A stretch of DNA of 6,079 nt, from contig CANGIH010000164.1 of NCBI GenBank assembly GCA_947453875.1, positions 1-6,079 on the forward strand. Direction: 5' to 3'. This stretch comes from Planctomycetaceae bacterium (lineage in GTDB: Bacteria > Planctomycetota > Planctomycetia > Pirellulales > UBA1268). Shown one piece after another: positions 1 to 6,079 of the stretch. The notes beneath the pieces are model-generated. The model saw only the letters and a list, made by a program, of their open reading frames with translations. It did not search any database and was not told the origin of the DNA. The translations under genes were made by a program, and so were the position numbers. The stretch's first letter is position 1. Each line of letters starts with the position of its first letter.

Positions 1-40
1 AGCCGTGGTCGATGATCAGCAACCGCAAGCCCGTGGTCAT
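1..40 (-). CDS. N-terminal fragment of an unidentified protein, cut by the window edge
   Basis: Reading leftwards, an ATG at 40-38 opens a frame that stays open to the window edge and gives MTTGLRLLIIDHG (13 codons). It begins 13 bp after the pgpA stop codon on the same strand, so it looks like the next gene of a pgpA operon. No clear Shine-Dalgarno site is visible; a GGGA lies at the start of the 13-bp gap. The hydrophobic strand followed by D-H-G resembles the start of CbiX/sirohydrochlorin-chelatase-like proteins, where an early DHGS motif carries the metal-binding histidine, but thirteen residues cannot settle this. Function is therefore left open. The existence of a gene is inferred from spacing and an open frame only. 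Confidence 0.35.
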   Translation of the reverse strand, partial: MTTGLRLLIIDHG

Positions 41-53
41 TCGTCGGAATCCC

Positions 54-605
54 TTACCAGCAGCCCGCACGCGCCCCGATGGCAAGCCCGAGGGCCATCC
101 AGGCCGCCGCGCCCCAGTCGTCCGCCATGATCCCCAGGCCCCCATCGACCCTATCGAGTTGCCGGCAGGGGAAGGGCTTCCAGATGTCGAAGATGCGATG
201 GAGGACGAAGGCCGCCAGGAACACCATCGGTGTCCGATCAGCCGCCGGCACCACGAGGAGCCCGAGTGGCACGCTCGCCATCTCGTCCCAGATGATTCCG
301 CCGGGGTCGCCGCTCCCCATCCGTCGAGCGGCCGAGTCGCAGACCGGGATCCCGACGGCGCAGGCGATGAGGATCAATGCCCCCTCCAGAGGCGGTGGCA
401 TCCCGGCGGCCGCCGCGGCCGCCGAGAGGCCGATCCCAAGGGCGGCGCCGACGGTGCCGGGCGCGATCGGAAATCGCCCCAGCCAGCCACAGGTGGCAAG
501 CACCACCGCCGGATCGCCCCAGGGAATCTCCGCGGAGCGTGCGGATGACCCCGCGGCGGGGCGGGGGAGTCGGGCGTCGGGCTCAGGCACGCGCGGTGAA
601 GCCAT
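54..605 (-). CDS. pgpA: Phosphatidylglycerophosphatase A (PgpA)
   Basis: PgpA dephosphorylates phosphatidylglycerol phosphate to phosphatidylglycerol at the cytoplasmic membrane, the last step of PG synthesis. The 183-residue product carries the family signatures in order: a GWLGRFPIAPGT block at residues 40-51, DPGGIIWDE at 100-108 with acidic D107/E108, FDIWKPFP at 139-146, and GGLGIMADD at 155-163 ending in the conserved Asp pair. Hydrophobic stretches around 52-70, 74-90, 111-135 and 165-180 fit a small multi-pass membrane protein. The ATG at 605-603 has no Shine-Dalgarno site. The first 30 or so residues are Pro/Ser/Arg-rich and poorly family-like, so a later start such as GTG at Val34 is possible. 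The gene is divergent from def and is probably followed by a second gene 13 bp downstream. Family assignment is firm; the exact start is not. Confidence 0.9.
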   Translation of the reverse strand: MASPRVPEPDARLPRPAAGSSARSAEIPWGDPAVVLATCGWLGRFPIAPGTVGAALGIGLSAAAAAAGMPPPLEGALILIACAVGIPVCDSAARRMGSGDPGGIIWDEMASVPLGLLVVPAADRTPMVFLAAFVLHRIFDIWKPFPCRQLDRVDGGLGIMADDWGAAAWMALGLAIGARAGCW

Positions 606-656
606 GGGGCGATGTGGAGGAGGGCCATGCGGGGACGGGCGGAAATGGGCATGACA

Positions 657-691
657 ATTCTACGGTCGGCCGCGGAGCGAGTCGCGGTCAA
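657..691 (-). promoter_or_regulatory. Weak promoter-like elements upstream of pgpA
   Basis: On the minus strand a TTGACC (plus positions 686-691, five of six matches to TTGACA) precedes a TAGAAT (657-662, five of six matches to TATAAT). The 23-bp spacer is too long for a standard sigma-70 promoter, so the two boxes may not work together. TAGAAT alone would start transcription near position 650 and give a leader of about 45 nt before the pgpA ATG. This region is more AT-rich than its surroundings. The call is tentative. Confidence 0.22.
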
Positions 692-744
692 CAACGAGCG
701 CCTGTCGGAGGCGTGGGCGGCGACAGGTCCGGTGGTCCATGCGT

Positions 745-750
745 TACACT
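745..750 (+). promoter_or_regulatory. Candidate -10 box (TACACT) for the def-fmt transcript
   Basis: TACACT lies in the most AT-rich stretch ahead of def and matches four of six positions of TATAAT. The conventional -35 window holds nothing convincing; the nearest candidate is GCGACA at 720-725, with a 19-bp spacer. Transcription would start near 757. This would exclude the ATG at 739 as the def start and leave a 24-nt leader before the ATG at 781. A similar TACAAT precedes miaB. Read by eye and weak. Confidence 0.28.
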
Positions 751-780
751 TCTGTTTCCCATTTCATCCCGCCAGACCGC

Positions 781-1437
781 ATGGACACCATGATGGACAT
801 CACGCCGTCCCCGGCCGATCCCGCCGGAATCGGCCCTCTCGAACTCGTCGAATACCCCCACCCGGCGCTCCTTCGTCGCACGAGCCCGCTGGTCTCCATC
901 GATGACGCGCTCTGCGCGGCGGTCGACCGGATGTTCGAGATCATGTACGAGGCGGTCGGCGTCGGCCTGGCCGCCAATCAGGTCGGCCTTCCCTACCGCT
1001 TGTTCATCGTCAACCTCGAGGCGAACCCCGAATCGGGCGAGGAGTTGGTGTTCATCAACCCGACGCTCTCCCGGCCGCGGGGTACCGCGGTGCAGGAGGA
1101 GGGCTGTCTGAGCCTGCCAGGACTGCGGATGGATGTCCGCCGCCCGGAGAAGGTGGTACTCGACGCCTGGACGCTCGATGGCGAGCAGGTCCGCCTCGAT
1201 CTCGACGGTTTCCTCGCCCGTGTCGTCCAGCACGAATTCGACCACCTCGAGGGAAGGCTGTTCACCGACCGCCTCCCCGAGGCCGCCTCCCTCGAGGCAC
1301 GCCGGGCGCTCGACTCGATGCGCGATGTCTTCCTCGGCAGGCAGTCGCGGGGCGAGTTGCCCGTCGACGCCGACATCCACACCAGGCTGGCGGCACTCGA
1401 AGCCGAACGCTGCGCGCCTCCGGGGGGCCGAGCCTGA
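781..1437 (+). CDS. def: Peptide deformylase (Def)
   Basis: Peptide deformylase is a metal-dependent (usually Fe2+) hydrolase that removes the N-formyl group from nascent proteins at the ribosome exit. All three family motifs are intact; numbering is from the ATG at 781 (218 residues). GVGLAANQ (60-67) is motif 1, EGCLS (107-111) supplies metal ligand Cys109, and HEFDH (151-155) supplies the two His ligands and the catalytic Glu152. Length is slightly above the usual 160-200 because of a charged C-terminal tail after about residue 165. Start choice: an in-frame ATG at 739 would add 14 residues, but those codons favour A/T third bases, unlike the rest of the gene, and a -10-like box sits there. 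ATGs at 790 and 793 are also possible. No Shine-Dalgarno site is seen. The stop overlaps the fmt start as TGATG, implying translational coupling. Confidence 0.95.
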   Translation: MDTMMDITPSPADPAGIGPLELVEYPHPALLRRTSPLVSIDDALCAAVDRMFEIMYEAVGVGLAANQVGLPYRLFIVNLEANPESGEELVFINPTLSRPRGTAVQEEGCLSLPGLRMDVRRPEKVVLDAWTLDGEQVRLDLDGFLARVVQHEFDHLEGRLFTDRLPEAASLEARRALDSMRDVFLGRQSRGELPVDADIHTRLAALEAERCAPPGGRA

Positions 1438-2432
1438 TGTCCGACGGCAGCCTGCGGATCGTCGTCATGGGCACCGGTCCGTTCGCCGTCCCCATGTTCC
1501 ATCGGCTCCTGGAATCGCCGCATCGCGTGGTGGCCCTCATCACCCGTCCCGACAAGGCCGCTCCGGGCAGGAAGGCCCCCACCAATCCGATGCGTGCCGC
1601 CGCCACCGCGGCGGGAGTGCCGGTGTTGGATCCGCCAAGGATCAACGATGTCGAGGCGGTGGCGGAGTTGGCGAGCCTCGCCCCCGACCTCCTCGTAGTC
1701 TGTGATTACGGGCAGATCCTCGCGCCGGCGGTGCTCGCGGTGGCCCCCCTCGGCGGCATCAATCTCCATGGTTCGCTTCTTCCCAGGCATCGCGGCGCGG
1801 CACCGGTGCAGTGGGCGATCCTCTCGGGCGACGAGATCACCGGCGCCTGCGTGATCCACATGACTCCGCAACTCGACGGGGGCGGGGTGATCAATTCCCG
1901 CTCGACGGCGATCGGCGCGGCCGAGACCGCCGTAGAACTCGAGGCTCGCCTGGCTGCGTTCGGCCCCGAACTCGTGCTCGAGGCGATCGACCTCCTCGCC
2001 GCGCCCGGGCGCCCCCTCGGCCCTGCCGGGGTGCCGCAGGATCGGGCGCTGGTCACGAAGGCCCCAAGGCTCTCCAAGGCCGATGGTGTCGTCGATTGGA
2101 AGCATCCTGCTGCCTGGATCGCGCGGATGCCCCGTGCCCTCGACCCCTGGCCGCGGGCGACGACCTTTCTCCATGCCGCCGCGGGGGCACCCTCCGGGAA
2201 TCCTGCGCTGCGGCTCGTCCTCGAGGAAGTCGCCGCTGGAGGGGCGGCACCTCCCGGAATCGCTCCGGGAGGGGTGGTCTTGGCCGATGCCGACGGGATC
2301 GTCGTGGCCTGCGGAGATGGCGGCACGGTGGTCGTTCGCCGCGTCGTCCCGGAGGGGCGGCGTGGGATGCCGGTCGCCGATTTCCTTCGCGGCCGGCTCA
2401 TCGGGGCGGGGGCGTGGATGGGGAGCGAATGA
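1437..2432 (+). CDS. fmt: Methionyl-tRNA formyltransferase (Fmt)
   Basis: Fmt transfers a formyl group from 10-formyltetrahydrofolate to Met-tRNAfMet, marking the initiator tRNA. At 331 residues the length is typical. The N-terminal Rossmann-like formyltransferase domain starts with IVVMGTGPFAVP (8-19). The catalytic core shows Asn109 and His111 in INLHGSLLPRHRGAAP (108-123), with the SLLPRxRG loop, and Asp147 in LDGGG. These correspond to the E. coli Asn106/His108/Asp144 triad. The C-terminal tRNA-binding domain begins around 207 with TKAPRLSKADG and a downstream DPWPRA (236-241). Two small variations are visible: DYGQILAP (90-97) where AYGQILP is common, and LDGGG where LDTGD is common. Neither removes a catalytic residue. 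The ATG shares its first base with the def TGA, so the pair is very likely one transcript with coupled translation. Confidence 0.96.
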   Translation: MSDGSLRIVVMGTGPFAVPMFHRLLESPHRVVALITRPDKAAPGRKAPTNPMRAAATAAGVPVLDPPRINDVEAVAELASLAPDLLVVCDYGQILAPAVLAVAPLGGINLHGSLLPRHRGAAPVQWAILSGDEITGACVIHMTPQLDGGGVINSRSTAIGAAETAVELEARLAAFGPELVLEAIDLLAAPGRPLGPAGVPQDRALVTKAPRLSKADGVVDWKHPAAWIARMPRALDPWPRATTFLHAAAGAPSGNPALRLVLEEVAAGGAAPPGIAPGGVVLADADGIVVACGDGGTVVVRRVVPEGRRGMPVADFLRGRLIGAGAWMGSE

Positions 2433-2581
2433 CGGGGCCTGATCCGTTGGCGGGGGTGCTGAAGCTCCCCTCCCTGGATGCGGCAACACCGTCGGGAAGG
2501 TCGGGAATGGCTCTATCCCCGGCCGCTTGCAAAAAGGCGATGGAAGCCTTTTTCACCACAAAGCTACAATCCCCCGCATGA
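2429..2581 (+). CDS. Candidate 50-codon open frame spanning the fmt-miaB gap
   Basis: An ATG at 2429-2431 overlaps the fmt stop as ATGA, and this frame stays open for 50 codons until a TGA at 2579-2581 that overlaps the miaB ATG as ATGA. The product would be small, with no recognisable domain, signal peptide or membrane segment; it starts MTGPDPLAGVLKL and ends FFTTKLQSPA. Against it: about a third of its codons end in A or T, mostly in the second half, which is much more than in the flanking genes. The second half also holds an inverted repeat and a -10-like box, which explain its base composition without coding. No Shine-Dalgarno site is evident. Chance or a decayed remnant is more likely than a real gene, but the exact end-to-end fit justifies recording it. 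Confidence 0.18.
   Translation: MTGPDPLAGVLKLPSLDAATPSGRSGMALSPAACKKAMEAFFTTKLQSPA
2531..2553 (+). terminator. Short hairpin with flanking A- and T-tracts between fmt and miaB
   Basis: AAAAAGGC (2531-2538) and GCCTTTTT (2546-2553) form a perfect 8-bp inverted repeat around a 7-nt loop. The layout of A-tract, short GC stem and T-tract is that of a bidirectional intrinsic terminator. It lies about 100 bp after the fmt stop and just before miaB, where a def-fmt transcript could end. The GC part of the stem is only three base pairs, so it would be a weak or partial terminator. It could also be part of the miaB control region. Confidence 0.42.
2541..2570 (+). promoter_or_regulatory. Candidate miaB promoter with TACAAT -10 box
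   Basis: TACAAT (2565-2570) matches five of six bases of the sigma-70 -10 consensus and sits in a locally AT-rich pocket. With an 18-bp spacer the -35 position holds TGGAAG (2541-2546), a poor three-of-six match. Only seven bases separate the -10 box from the miaB ATG, so transcription would begin at about 2577-2578 and the mRNA would be essentially leaderless. The position just after a terminator-like hairpin supports a fresh start of transcription. Confidence is limited by the weak -35 box. Confidence 0.4.
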
Positions 2582-4095
2582 CGACCCCCTCCCCCACCCG
2601 CCGGCTCTGGATCGAGACGGTCGGCTGCCAGATGAACGTCCTCGACAGCGAGCTTGTCGTCGCGGCCCTGCGCCGACAGGGTTGGGAGCTGACAGGCAGC
2701 CCGGCGGACGCCGATGCCGTCTTCTACAACACCTGCAGCGTTCGGCAGCACGCGGAGGACAAGGTTTGGTCGGCGCTGGGGAGAGTGCGACTGGAGAAGC
2801 AGGCTCGGCCGGGGATGATCGTGGGTGTGCTTGGATGCATGGCCCAGAAGGATCAGGAACTCGTGCGCACCCGGGCTCCGTGGGTCGATCTGGTCGTCGG
2901 GCCGGGGCAGCTTCATCGGGTTCCCGGGATCGTCGAGGAGATCCTGGCCGGTGGTCCGCCGCGGATCGAGGTCAGCCTCGATCGTACCGCCGGCAGCCGC
3001 GATGCGGTGACACGCAGCTTTGAGAGCTACGATCCCGACCGCGATCCCTCGATGCGGCCGACCCCCTTCCAGGCGTTCGTGCGGACACAGACCGGCTGCG
3101 ACAAGTTCTGCGCGTTCTGTGTCGTGCCCCGGGTCCGGGGGCCCGAGCAGGCGCGCCCGCCGGCGGCGATCCTCGCCGAGGCGAGAAAGCTCGTCGCCGA
3201 GGGGTGCCGGGAGATCACGCTCATCGGCCAGACCGTCAACAGCTACAAGTGGACCGATGGAGGGCGCACCACGCGACTGGCCGACCTCCTCCATGATCTC
3301 GATGCGATCGACGGAATCGACCGGATCAAGTTCGTCACGAACTACCCCCGCGACATGACGCCGGAACTGATCGGCGCCGTCCGCGACCTGCCGAAGGTCA
3401 GCCAATATCTCCATGTGCCCGCCCAGCATGGGAGTGATGCGGTGCTTTCGCGGATGAAACGCGGATACACGATCGGCGAATACCTCGAGATGCATGCCAG
3501 GATCTCTGAGGAATTGCCGCGTGCCGCGGTCACCAGCGACTTCATCGTCGGCTTCTGCGGTGAAACCGACGCGGAGTTCCAGACCACGGTCGATCTGGTC
3601 GATCGGCTCCAGTTCAAGAACAGTTTCATCTTCAAGTACAGCCCCCGCCCCGGCACGAAAGCCTTCGACCGTCAGCCCGATGACGTGCCGGAGGAGGTCA
3701 AGAAGGAGCGGCACCGCGTTCTCCTCGATGCCCAGACCAGGGCGAGCTTCGCCGGCAACCTCCCGTTCATCGGCACTCGGCAGCGGGTGCTGGTCGAGGG
3801 GCTCTCGGCACGCGACGAGAAGCGGGCCGTCGATCCGGGCCCCGATGGGATTGCCCAGTTGACCGGCCGCACGACCTGCGACCGGATCGTGGTCTTCGAG
3901 GCCCCGATGCGTCTGGTGGGCCGGTTGATCGATGTCGACATCACCGCCGCCGCAGCCTGGTCGCTCTCCGGCTCGGTTGCCGACGGTCTGGCCGATGCAG
4001 TTCCGCTCCCCCATTTCGATCTCGGCAGCGGCAACGCGACCGGTGCAGGTGAGCTTCACCAGATCGCGGCCCCGCCGGCCCGACAGGAGCGGTGA
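2578..4095 (+). CDS. miaB: tRNA-2-methylthio-N6-dimethylallyladenosine synthase (MiaB)
   Basis: MiaB is a radical-SAM methylthiotransferase that adds the 2-methylthio group to i6A37 of tRNAs reading U-starting codons, using two [4Fe-4S] clusters. The 505-residue product shows the whole family layout. The UPF0004 domain carries Cys17 (ETVGCQMN), Cys53 (NTCSVR) and Cys87 (LGCMAQ). The radical-SAM CxxxCxxC motif is Cys174/178/181 in GCDKFCAFC. LIGQTVNSY (215-223) follows, and a TRAM RNA-binding domain spans about 390-455. About 50 residues after the TRAM domain (456-505) are an extension I cannot assign. ATG 2578 is chosen because homology starts just after it; a TTG at 2527 would add 17 residues that overlap the hairpin and promoter. 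No Shine-Dalgarno site is present. RimO or MtaB paralogues are less likely, given the GCQMN and NVNSY-type motifs. Confidence 0.93.
   Translation: MTTPSPTRRLWIETVGCQMNVLDSELVVAALRRQGWELTGSPADADAVFYNTCSVRQHAEDKVWSALGRVRLEKQARPGMIVGVLGCMAQKDQELVRTRAPWVDLVVGPGQLHRVPGIVEEILAGGPPRIEVSLDRTAGSRDAVTRSFESYDPDRDPSMRPTPFQAFVRTQTGCDKFCAFCVVPRVRGPEQARPPAAILAEARKLVAEGCREITLIGQTVNSYKWTDGGRTTRLADLLHDLDAIDGIDRIKFVTNYPRDMTPELIGAVRDLPKVSQYLHVPAQHGSDAVLSRMKRGYTIGEYLEMHARISEELPRAAVTSDFIVGFCGETDAEFQTTVDLVDRLQFKNSFIFKYSPRPGTKAFDRQPDDVPEEVKKERHRVLLDAQTRASFAGNLPFIGTRQRVLVEGLSARDEKRAVDPGPDGIAQLTGRTTCDRIVVFEAPMRLVGRLIDVDITAAAAWSLSGSVADGLADAVPLPHFDLGSGNATGAGELHQIAAPPARQER
4085..4089 (+). promoter_or_regulatory. Ribosome binding site AGGAG for glnE
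   Basis: AGGAG lies inside the last codons of miaB, seven bases before the ATG at 4097. It is the only convincing Shine-Dalgarno sequence among the gene starts in this window, and it decides the glnE start in favour of 4097 over the in-frame ATG at 4205, which has none. Confidence 0.7.
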
Positions 4096-4096
4096 G

Positions 4097-6079
4097 ATGT
4101 CTGCGTCACGCGGCCGATCTTCTCCGCGTGACGTCGGGAAGGAAGCGGGCCGGACGCCACCCTCGCCTGCATCGTCACAGCCTCCCCCCACCGCCGTCGA
4201 TACGATGCGGCTCCTCACCGACGAAGCGGAGGCAGAGGCCTGGGGGAGGGCCTGCGGCCTGGCCAATCCCCACGAGGCCTCGCGCCGTCTCCGCGGCATC
4301 GCGGCCCAGGGCATCCCCTCCGATCTCCTCGGCGACCTCTGCGCGCGACTCACTCGCCTCCTTCCCGAGGTTTCCGATCCCGATCGGGTCCTGGCCGCGC
4401 TCGAGCGGCTGCTCGGCACCGTCCGCAGCCCGCTTTCCACGGTCACGATCTTCGAGCGCGACCCCGCGGCACTCGGGACGCTGCTGCGGATCTTCTCCGC
4501 CGGACCGCATCTGGCCGACATCGTTGTCGCCGATCCGGAGTCTTGGGAGGAGGTGCGCGTCGGACAGGGAAAGCCGGAATCGTTCGAGGCGCTGCGCACG
4601 GCCCTCGCCGGTGCGATTGCCCCCCATCGCGACGCCGAAGGGGCGATGCGTGCGCTCCGCCGTTTCAAACGCCGTGAGACGCTCCGGATCGCCTACGGCG
4701 ACGTCGTCGCCGGGCAACCGCTGGAGACGGTGACCAAGCAACTCTCGCGGGTCGCCGACTGCGTCATCGACGCCGCGGTGTCGATCGCCGTGGGGCGGCT
4801 GGAGGCGGAACGTGGCATCCCACGCGGCCCGGGCGGGGAGCGGGCCGTGCTCGCCGTCCTGGCGCTCGGGAAGCTCGGCGGCGAGGAGCTCAACTATTCC
4901 AGCGACGTCGATCTGGTGTTCGTGTTCTCAGCCGATGGCCGCGTGAGCGGCCCGAAGCCCTGCACGAACCAGGAGTTCTTCGAACGTGTGGTTCGAGAGG
5001 TGGTCCGATTGGTGGCGGAACCGACGCCGGTCGGCAGTGGCCATCGCGTCGATCTCCGCCTCCGGCCCCACGGAGGCACCGGCCCGCTCGTTCTCCCCCT
5101 CGATGCCACGCTCCGCTATTACGACCTCGAGGCCCGCACCTGGGAGAGGCAGGCGTGGGTGAAGGCCCGGGCCGCGGCAGGCGACCGGGCGCTCGGCGAG
5201 AAACTGATCGCGGCGCTCACTCCCTGGATTTACCGCCGCTGGCTCTCCGCCGCCGACATCAGCGAGATCAAGGCGCTCAAGCGGCGGATGGAGCGGAACG
5301 CCGCCAGCCGGGATCGCGCCGATCAGGACGTGAAGCTCGGTCCCGGGGGAATCCGCGACATCGAGTACGCCATCCAGTTCCTCCAGCTGCTCGGGGGGGG
5401 CGACACGCCCGCGATGCGAACTGGCAACACGATCGAGGCCCTCGGCCGCCTCTCGGCCGCCGGTGCGCTGACCGATCAGGAGCGGACGATCCTGGAGCGC
5501 AACTACCGGCTCCTGCGGATGATCGAGCACCGTCTCCAGATCCTTTCCGACACCCAGACCCATGAGCTCCCATCAGACCATCGCGAGCTCGGCCGGTTGG
5601 CCGTGCGCGCCGGCTACGGCACCGGCCCCGGGGCGCTTGTCCGGCTCCAGCAGGATCTCGACGACGCTAAGACACTCAACCGGCGGATCCTCGATCACCT
5701 CCTCCATGATGCCTTCCCCGACGAGACGGTGACGGACCCTGAGACCGATCTCGTGCTCGATCCCGATCCGCCCGAGGAGGTGGTCCGTGACGTCTTCCGT
5801 CGCCATGGTTTCCGCGATCCCGTCGCCGCCCGTCGCACGTTTCAGTCGCTCGCCGAAGAGCGGGTGCGATTCCTCTCCACGCGGCGCTGCCGCCACTTCC
5901 TCGCCGCCATCGCGCCGCGCCTTCTGGCGGCGATCGGCCGGACGCCCGATCCCGATGCCACGCTCCTCCAGCTCGCCGCGGTCGCCGACTCGCTCGGTGG
6001 CAAGGAGGTGCTCTGGGAGCTGTTCAGCTTCAATCCGCCGTCGCTCGATCTGACGGTCCGGCTGTGTGCATCGAGTCCG
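4097..6079 (+). CDS. glnE: Bifunctional glutamine synthetase adenylyltransferase/adenylyl-removing enzyme (GlnE), 3' end outside window
   Basis: GlnE adenylylates glutamine synthetase when nitrogen is plentiful and removes the AMP when it is scarce, under control of PII and glutamine. The frame is open for 661 codons to the last base without a stop; the family is usually about 950 residues or more, so roughly the last third is missing. The N-terminal adenylyl-removing nucleotidyltransferase domain is complete: ALGKLGGEELNYSSDVD (256-272) with catalytic-type Asp270 and Asp272, then KLGPGGIRDIEY (413-424) and EHRLQILSDTQTHELP (477-492), typical of GlnE. Residues 645-661 (FNPPSLDLTVRLCASSP) resemble residues 119-140 (FERDPAALGTLLRIFSAG), which shows the internal duplication: the second half is just starting. 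The DxD lies about 97 residues later than in E. coli GlnE, partly because of a Ser/Pro-rich start (1-36). An AGGAG supports ATG 4097, one base after the miaB stop, so co-transcription with miaB is likely. Confidence 0.95.
   Translation, partial: MSASRGRSSPRDVGKEAGRTPPSPASSQPPPTAVDTMRLLTDEAEAEAWGRACGLANPHEASRRLRGIAAQGIPSDLLGDLCARLTRLLPEVSDPDRVLAALERLLGTVRSPLSTVTIFERDPAALGTLLRIFSAGPHLADIVVADPESWEEVRVGQGKPESFEALRTALAGAIAPHRDAEGAMRALRRFKRRETLRIAYGDVVAGQPLETVTKQLSRVADCVIDAAVSIAVGRLEAERGIPRGPGGERAVLAVLALGKLGGEELNYSSDVDLVFVFSADGRVSGPKPCTNQEFFERVVREVVRLVAEPTPVGSGHRVDLRLRPHGGTGPLVLPLDATLRYYDLEARTWERQAWVKARAAAGDRALGEKLIAALTPWIYRRWLSAADISEIKALKRRMERNAASRDRADQDVKLGPGGIRDIEYAIQFLQLLGGGDTPAMRTGNTIEALGRLSAAGALTDQERTILERNYRLLRMIEHRLQILSDTQTHELPSDHRELGRLAVRAGYGTGPGALVRLQQDLDDAKTLNRRILDHLLHDAFPDETVTDPETDLVLDPDPPEEVVRDVFRRHGFRDPVAARRTFQSLAEERVRFLSTRRCRHFLAAIAPRLLAAIGRTPDPDATLLQLAAVADSLGGKEVLWELFSFNPPSLDLTVRLCASSP

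Noticed and set aside
404..415. Perfect 12-bp GC palindrome (cggcggccgccg) inside pgpA
   Set aside because: It is explained by a run of alanine codons in a hydrophobic segment of PgpA; GC-only palindromes are common in such runs.
612..905. 97-codon plus-strand frame running from the pgpA-def intergenic region into def
   Set aside because: It overlaps the def N-terminal coding region in another frame, has no recognisable domain and crosses promoter-like sequence. Only the first 50 codons look protein-like, which is not enough.
2453..2470. Imperfect hairpin GGGG-T-GC / GC-T-CCCC after fmt
   Set aside because: The stem is short, has a central T-T mismatch and no T-tract follows, so there is little reason to call it a terminator.
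993..2489. 498-codon minus-strand open frame opposite def and fmt
   Set aside because: It is a compositional shadow: low-complexity, highly charged, no motif, and fully covered by two well-supported genes.
4205..4207. Alternative downstream ATG start for glnE
   Set aside because: It has no Shine-Dalgarno site, whereas the ATG at 4097 has AGGAG seven bases upstream and is tightly placed behind miaB.
2398..4668. 756-codon open frame on the minus strand opposite miaB and glnE
   Set aside because: It is antisense to two genes with clear motifs, its translation is Arg/Asp/Gly-rich without any recognisable domain, and long antisense frames are expected where third codon positions are GC-rich.

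Overview
The window is GC-rich DNA, densely packed with housekeeping genes. GC-rich third codon positions, weak or missing Shine-Dalgarno sites at most starts, and the flavour of MiaB and PgpA suggest a planctomycete-like bacterium (Planctomycetota, perhaps Pirellulales). That is inference from protein character, with no database search. I see no mobile element, CRISPR array, tRNA or rRNA gene, prophage or defence system.

Layout. The left end, on the minus strand, holds the first 13 codons of an unidentified gene (40 to 1), preceded by pgpA, phosphatidylglycerophosphatase A (605 to 54). A divergent intergenic region of about 175 bp follows (606-780), with weak promoter-like elements for both directions. 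The plus strand then carries def, peptide deformylase (781-1437), fmt, methionyl-tRNA formyltransferase (1437-2432), miaB, tRNA 2-methylthioadenosine synthase (2578-4095), and glnE, glutamine synthetase adenylyltransferase/adenylyl-removing enzyme (4097 to beyond 6079). GlnE is cut by the window edge: 661 codons are open to the last base, and its second catalytic half lies outside.

How the genes work together. Fmt formylates initiator Met-tRNA and Def removes the formyl group from the finished nascent chain, so the TGATG-coupled def-fmt pair is the classic formylation/deformylation cassette. MiaB matures the anticodon loop of tRNAs and is also linked to translation. GlnE regulates glutamine synthetase by reversible adenylylation and has no obvious mechanistic link; its start lies 1 nt after the miaB stop, so co-transcription is likely. 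pgpA, on the opposite strand, serves phospholipid (phosphatidylglycerol) synthesis.

The only structurally curious region is the 145-bp fmt-miaB gap. It holds a perfect 8-bp A-tract/T-tract inverted repeat, a TACAAT box seven bases before the miaB ATG (which would imply a nearly leaderless mRNA), and a 50-codon open frame whose ends overlap fmt and miaB by ATGA junctions. These readings partly conflict. Otherwise this is an ordinary core-genome region, and I do not see an undescribed system in it.
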